Of a DNA stretch of 64,000 bases, positions 60,511 through 64,000 are shown one piece after another. Made by a program: the position numbers and the translations under genes. Under the pieces are notes generated by a model that ran no database searches, was not told the origin of the DNA, and saw only the letters and a list, made by a program, of their open reading frames with translations. The stretch's first letter is position 1. Each line of letters opens with the position of its first letter. Source of the DNA: Bacilli bacterium (GTDB taxonomy: Bacteria; Bacillota_I; Bacilli_A; RF39; UBA660); the NCBI GenBank assembly GCA_017511805.1, contig JAFWJA010000021.1, forward strand, positions 1 through 64,000. The letters run 5' to 3'.

Positions 60511-63324
60511 GTGAACGATAAAATAATAATCAGAGGGGCAAGAGAGAATAATTTAAAGAATATAGACTTAGATTTACCTAAAAATAAACTTATTGTTATG
60601 ACAGGAGTTTCTGGTTCAGGTAAGTCTTCTTTAGCGTTTGATACTATATATGCCGAAGGTCAAAGAAGATATGTAGAAAGTCTATCTAGTTATGCTAGAC
60701 AGTTCTTAGGTGTATCAGAAAAACCTGATGTTGATTCTATTGAGGGATTAAGTCCAGCTATAAGTATAGATCAAAAGACAACTAATAATAATCCTAGATC
60801 AACAGTCGGTACAGTAACTGAAATATATGATTATTTAAGACTATTATTCTCTAGAATTGGTGTTCCATATTGTCCTAATCATAATATTCCAATTACTAGT
60901 CAAACTATTGAGGAAATGACTAATAAAGTACTTAATTTAGAAGAAGGTACTAAGATAATGGTTATGTCTCCAATTGTACATGGTGAAAAAGGTACTCATA
61001 AAGACTTATTTGAGGATTTAAGAAAAGAAGGATATGCTAGAGTAAGAGTTAATGGAGAGATAAGAGATTTATCTGAGGATATAGTACTAGAAAAGAATAC
61101 TAAAGATAATATAGATGTTGTTATAGATAGATTAATAATAAAAAATGATATTAGAAGTAGATTATTTGAGTCACTTGAAACTGCTTCTAAATTATCTGGT
61201 GGAAAAGTAGTAATAGATGTAATTGGTAAAGAAGAAATAGTATTATCAGAGAACTTTGCTTGTCCACATTGTGATTTTTCTTTACCGGAATTAGAACCAA
61301 GAATATTTAGTTTTAATGCTCCATATGGTGCATGTCCATCTTGTAAAGGATTAGGTTTTAAAGAAAAAATAGATGCTGATTTAATAATTCCAGATGATTC
61401 AAAAAGTTTGAATCAAGGATGTATTGTTCCATATAAAAATATGGATGATGATAATATAATTATTCAAAAACTAGGTATACTTTGTGATAAATATAAAATT
61501 GATATGGATAAACCATGGTCTAAACTAACTAAGAAAGAAAAAGACTTAATACTAAATGGTAATGGTGAAGTTATTCATTATAATTTTAAAACTAGAAGTG
61601 GTAATATAATGAATAATTTTGAAGAAAATGTTGGAGTACTTGCTTATTTAGAAAGAAGATATGCTGAAACTACAAGTGATTTTGTTAGAGAATGGTTAGG
61701 TAACTACGCAGTTGAATCTCCTTGTGAAATATGTCATGGATCTAGATTACAAGAACATGTTCTAAATATATTTATAAAGAAAAAGAACATAGATGATTTA
61801 TGTAAAATGAGTATTAAAGATTTATATGAATTTATATGTAATTTAAAATTAAATAAAGAGGAAGAAGAAATAAGTAGATTACTTATAAAAGATATTAAAG
61901 ATAGATTAAGTTTCTTAATAAATGTTGGTCTAGACTATCTATCATTAGCAAGATCAGCTTCATCACTTTCTGGTGGAGAAAGTCAAAGAATCAGACTTGC
62001 TACTCAAATAGGTTCTAGATTATCAGGAATTCTATATGTTCTAGATGAACCTAGTATAGGACTACACCAAAGAGATAATGAAAGATTAATTAATTCTCTT
62101 ATTCAAATGAGAGATTTAGGTAATACACTTATCGTAGTAGAACACGATACTGATACAATGCTTGCGGCAGATTATTTAGTAGATATTGGTCCAGAAGCGG
62201 GAGTAAATGGTGGTTATGTTATCGCAAAAGGTACTCCAAAAGAAGTAATGGATAATCCTGCTTCTCTAACTGGTAGATATTTAAAAGGTATTGAAAAGAT
62301 AGAGACTCCAAAGAAGAGAAGAAAGGGAAATGGACTTAATATAGAAGTTAAAGGTGCTACCGAAAATAATCTTAAGTCTATTGATGTTAAGTTCCCTCTT
62401 GGTAAGTTTATTTGTGTAACAGGGGTATCTGGTTCTGGTAAGAGTACACTTGTTAATGAGATATTATATAAGACATTAAAGAATAATTTATATAAAGCTA
62501 AAGAAAAACCAGGTAAATGTAAGAAAGTAACTGGTATAGATAATATAGATAAAGTAATAAATATATCACAAGATCCAATTGGTAAGAGTCCAAGAAGTAA
62601 TCCTGCGACTTATGTTGGTGTATTTGATGATATAAGAGATGTATTTGCGCAAACTAAAGAAGCCAAGATCAGGGGCTACGAAAAGGGTAGATTCTCATTT
62701 AATGTTAAAGGTGGTCGTTGTGAAGCATGTTGGGGTGATGGTGTTAAGAAGATTGAGATGCACTTTCTACCAGACGTATATGTACCTTGTGAAGTTTGTC
62801 ACGGGTCAAGGTATAATAGTGAAACACTTCAAATTAAGTTTAAGGGTAAGACTATCGCAGATGTACTTGATATGACAGTAGATGAAGGACTTCTATTTTT
62901 TGAGAATATTCCTAAAGTTAAAAATAAATTACAAACTATGAAGGATGTAGGATTAGGTTATATTAAATTAGGTCAAAGTGCTACTACATTATCTGGTGGA
63001 GAAGCAGCTAGAGTTAAGTTATCTAAAGAGTTACAAAAAAGACCAACAGGTAAGAGCTTATTCATTCTTGATGAACCAACTACAGGACTTCATACACATG
63101 ATATTAAAAAGCTACTAGTTATTTTAAATAGAATAGTAGATAATGGGGACACTGTTATAGTAATAGAACATAATTTAGATGTTATTAAGATGGCAGATCA
63201 TATCATAGATTTAGGCCCAGAAGGTGGAGATAATGGTGGAACAGTTGTATTTACTGGAACACCAGAAAAGATTGTACAAGATAGCGTTAGTTATACAGGA
63301 AAATTTTTAAAAGATATTTTATAA
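60511..63324 (+). CDS. uvrA: Excinuclease ABC subunit A
   Basis: About 937 aa. GTG at 60511 ([20 protein letters not shown]) is chosen: GGAAGTGA lies just upstream, and the ATG at 60493 is at the TSS. Two ABC modules: Walker [13 protein letters not shown] and [12 protein letters not shown]; signatures [12 protein letters not shown] and [15 protein letters not shown]. Zinc fingers include CPHCDFS...CPSCKGLG and CEACWGDG...CEVCHGSR, and an additional CEICHGSR. UvrA finds DNA damage and loads UvrB. Confidence 0.96.
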   Translation: MNDKIIIRGARENNLKNIDLDLPKNKLIVMTGVSGSGKSSLAFDTIYAEGQRRYVESLSSYARQFLGVSEKPDVDSIEGLSPAISIDQKTTNNNPRSTVGTVTEIYDYLRLLFSRIGVPYCPNHNIPITSQTIEEMTNKVLNLEEGTKIMVMSPIVHGEKGTHKDLFEDLRKEGYARVRVNGEIRDLSEDIVLEKNTKDNIDVVIDRLIIKNDIRSRLFESLETASKLSGGKVVIDVIGKEEIVLSENFACPHCDFSLPELEPRIFSFNAPYGACPSCKGLGFKEKIDADLIIPDDSKSLNQGCIVPYKNMDDDNIIIQKLGILCDKYKIDMDKPWSKLTKKEKDLILNGNGEVIHYNFKTRSGNIMNNFEENVGVLAYLERRYAETTSDFVREWLGNYAVESPCEICHGSRLQEHVLNIFIKKKNIDDLCKMSIKDLYEFICNLKLNKEEEEISRLLIKDIKDRLSFLINVGLDYLSLARSASSLSGGESQRIRLATQIGSRLSGILYVLDEPSIGLHQRDNERLINSLIQMRDLGNTLIVVEHDTDTMLAADYLVDIGPEAGVNGGYVIAKGTPKEVMDNPASLTGRYLKGIEKIETPKKRRKGNGLNIEVKGATENNLKSIDVKFPLGKFICVTGVSGSGKSTLVNEILYKTLKNNLYKAKEKPGKCKKVTGIDNIDKVINISQDPIGKSPRSNPATYVGVFDDIRDVFAQTKEAKIRGYEKGRFSFNVKGGRCEACWGDGVKKIEMHFLPDVYVPCEVCHGSRYNSETLQIKFKGKTIADVLDMTVDEGLLFFENIPKVKNKLQTMKDVGLGYIKLGQSATTLSGGEAARVKLSKELQKRPTGKSLFILDEPTTGLHTHDIKKLLVILNRIVDNGDTVIVIEHNLDVIKMADHIIDLGPEGGDNGGTVVFTGTPEKIVQDSVSYTGKFLKDIL

Positions 63325-63335
63325 AATATCTTTTT
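63309..63335 (+). terminator. Terminator of uvrA
   Basis: AAAGATATTTTATAAAATATCTTT palindrome, overlapping the last uvrA codons, then a T-rich tail. Confidence 0.8.
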
Positions 63336-63350
63336 ATTTTTGACTTTTTT

Positions 63351-63359
63351 TGATATAAT
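63351..63359 (+). promoter_or_regulatory. Extended -10 promoter of the yvlD-lgt unit
   Basis: TGATATAAT, perfect; ATG at 63377. Confidence 0.7.
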
Positions 63360-63376
63360 TTATACGAGATGATGAT

Positions 63377-63784
63377 ATGAAAAAAATATTTAATGATAGA
63401 AATATAAATAAATTTTTAGATTGGTTAATATATATAATCGCATATACATTAACATTCTTCTTAGTAGATATATTATTTAATGCTTTTGAAGTAGATAATC
63501 CAGTTTATTATTTTGTAGCGTCTTTAATTATGTATGGTCTTAATATTGCTATAAGACCAATTGTATTTAGGCTTACATTACCATTAATAGGATATACATA
63601 TGGACTATTTTATTTTGTTATTGATTTCTTAATGCTTTTAATAATTGATTTTGTACTAAGTAGACATTTTGATATATATGGAATGTTCTGGGGATTATTT
63701 ATAGCGTTTGTTATTAGTATTACTCATGTATTAATAGAGGAAATAATATTAAAACCACTAGCTAAGGGAAGTGATAAAAAATGA
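63377..63784 (+). CDS. YvlD-like membrane protein (phage-holin-4 superfamily)
   Basis: A 135-aa protein with four hydrophobic helices. Helix 3 region NIAIRPIVFRLTLPLIGYTYGLFYF matches the N-x-x-(I/L)-(K/R)-P-(I/L) signature of the YvlD/Phage_holin_4_2 family. In B. subtilis, yvlD lies between uvrA and lgt, the same order as here. Role unknown despite the holin name. Overlaps lgt by 4 nt (ATGA). Confidence 0.8.
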   Translation: MKKIFNDRNINKFLDWLIYIIAYTLTFFLVDILFNAFEVDNPVYYFVASLIMYGLNIAIRPIVFRLTLPLIGYTYGLFYFVIDFLMLLIIDFVLSRHFDIYGMFWGLFIAFVISITHVLIEEIILKPLAKGSDKK

Positions 63785-64000
63785 TAAATTCTTTTACTTT
63801 ATTTGGTATAACAATTCATTTTTATTCACTATGTATTTTGTTAGGAATTATTTTGGCATACTTTATAATAACAAAAGAAGCTGTTAAAAGAGGAATAGAT
63901 AAGAATACTATGTCAGATATAATATTCTATGGATTATTATGTGGAATAGTAGGAGCTAGACTTTATTATGTAATATTTAACTTTGATTACTATTCATCTA
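63781..64000 (+). CDS. lgt: Prolipoprotein diacylglyceryl transferase (5' part only)
   Basis: The frame opens at ATG 63781, overlapping the previous stop, and runs off the window after 73 codons. MINSFTLFGITIHFYSLCIL, then GLLCGIVGARLYYVIFNF, matches the first two helices of Lgt, including the G-A-R-x-x-Y motif. Lgt attaches diacylglycerol to the lipobox Cys of prolipoproteins, several of which are encoded in this window (18077, 37537, 41878, 59132). Confidence 0.9.
   Translation, partial: MINSFTLFGITIHFYSLCILLGIILAYFIITKEAVKRGIDKNTMSDIIFYGLLCGIVGARLYYVIFNFDYYSS

Overview
The window is very AT-rich (AAA, TTA and ATA codons dominate) and gene-dense. It reads as chromosome of a low-GC Bacillota/Bacilli-type bacterium with short intergenic gaps, probably a reduced gut lineage of the RF39/Mollicutes-neighbour kind; the lineage is an inference. 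UGA is a true stop: several genes end in TGA and prfB (RF2) carries its programmed frameshift at an in-frame TGA, so this is not a mycoplasma code. Proteins have signal peptides, lipoboxes and cell-wall enzymes (a D,D-carboxypeptidase and two M23 peptidases), so the cell has a wall. There is no rRNA or tRNA gene, CRISPR array or intact insertion sequence.

Layout. 1-540 looks like a scar: a SEC-C motif fragment, three copies of a GTGGAC repeat, a terminator, and a short ORF starting like the arm-binding domain of a tyrosine integrase. 662-5355 is an operon for precursor uptake and nucleotide metabolism (PnuC, deoxyribosyltransferase-like protein, PurA, small TMK-like kinase, PLC-like protein, NrtR-like Nudix/winged-helix protein) ending in a broken, apparently chimeric rdgB-like gene. 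5450-10333 is a MoxR ATPase / DUF58 / VWA / TPR operon. 10464-13037 holds membrane proteins. 13108-17858 is prfB-yitT-ftsE-ftsX-pcsB-like. 18077-21006 is lipoprotein-cdaA-cdaR (c-di-AMP synthesis). 21319-22181 is rplM-rpsI, preceded by a divergent 37-codon gene too short for ordinary gene callers.

24763-35423 has the gene order of the oriC-proximal region of Bacilli: parA-parB-DUF951-abgT-like-ychF, rpsF-ssb-rpsR, then rplI-dnaB-M23 peptidase-walJ-rlmH. The + strand probably runs away from the origin. 36382-37456 is ung and the tmRNA gene. 37537-51404 mixes lipoproteins, two ABC exporters, flavodoxin plus a ThyX-like protein, a DHH phosphoesterase, dacA and a HExxH protein. 52232-52578 is the largest stretch without a protein gene and may encode a small RNA. 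55118-63784 is uvrB, an XRE regulator divergent from a PASTA/Ltp-repeat membrane protein, a DUF4352 protein, a transglutaminase-like lipoprotein, uvrA, a YvlD-like protein and the start of lgt.

Transcription architecture is uniform. Most units end in a short U-tailed hairpin, and the next unit often begins within tens of bases at an extended -10 (TGnTATAAT) usually without a good -35. Lone minus-strand genes share bidirectional terminators with converging neighbours. No complete known defence system or mobile element is present. The best candidates for something undescribed are the NrtR-like nucleotide operon, the XRE/PASTA-Ltp module, the tandem ThyX-like protein beside a flavodoxin, the candidate small RNA near 52.5 kb, and the ART-like protein at 51.4 kb.
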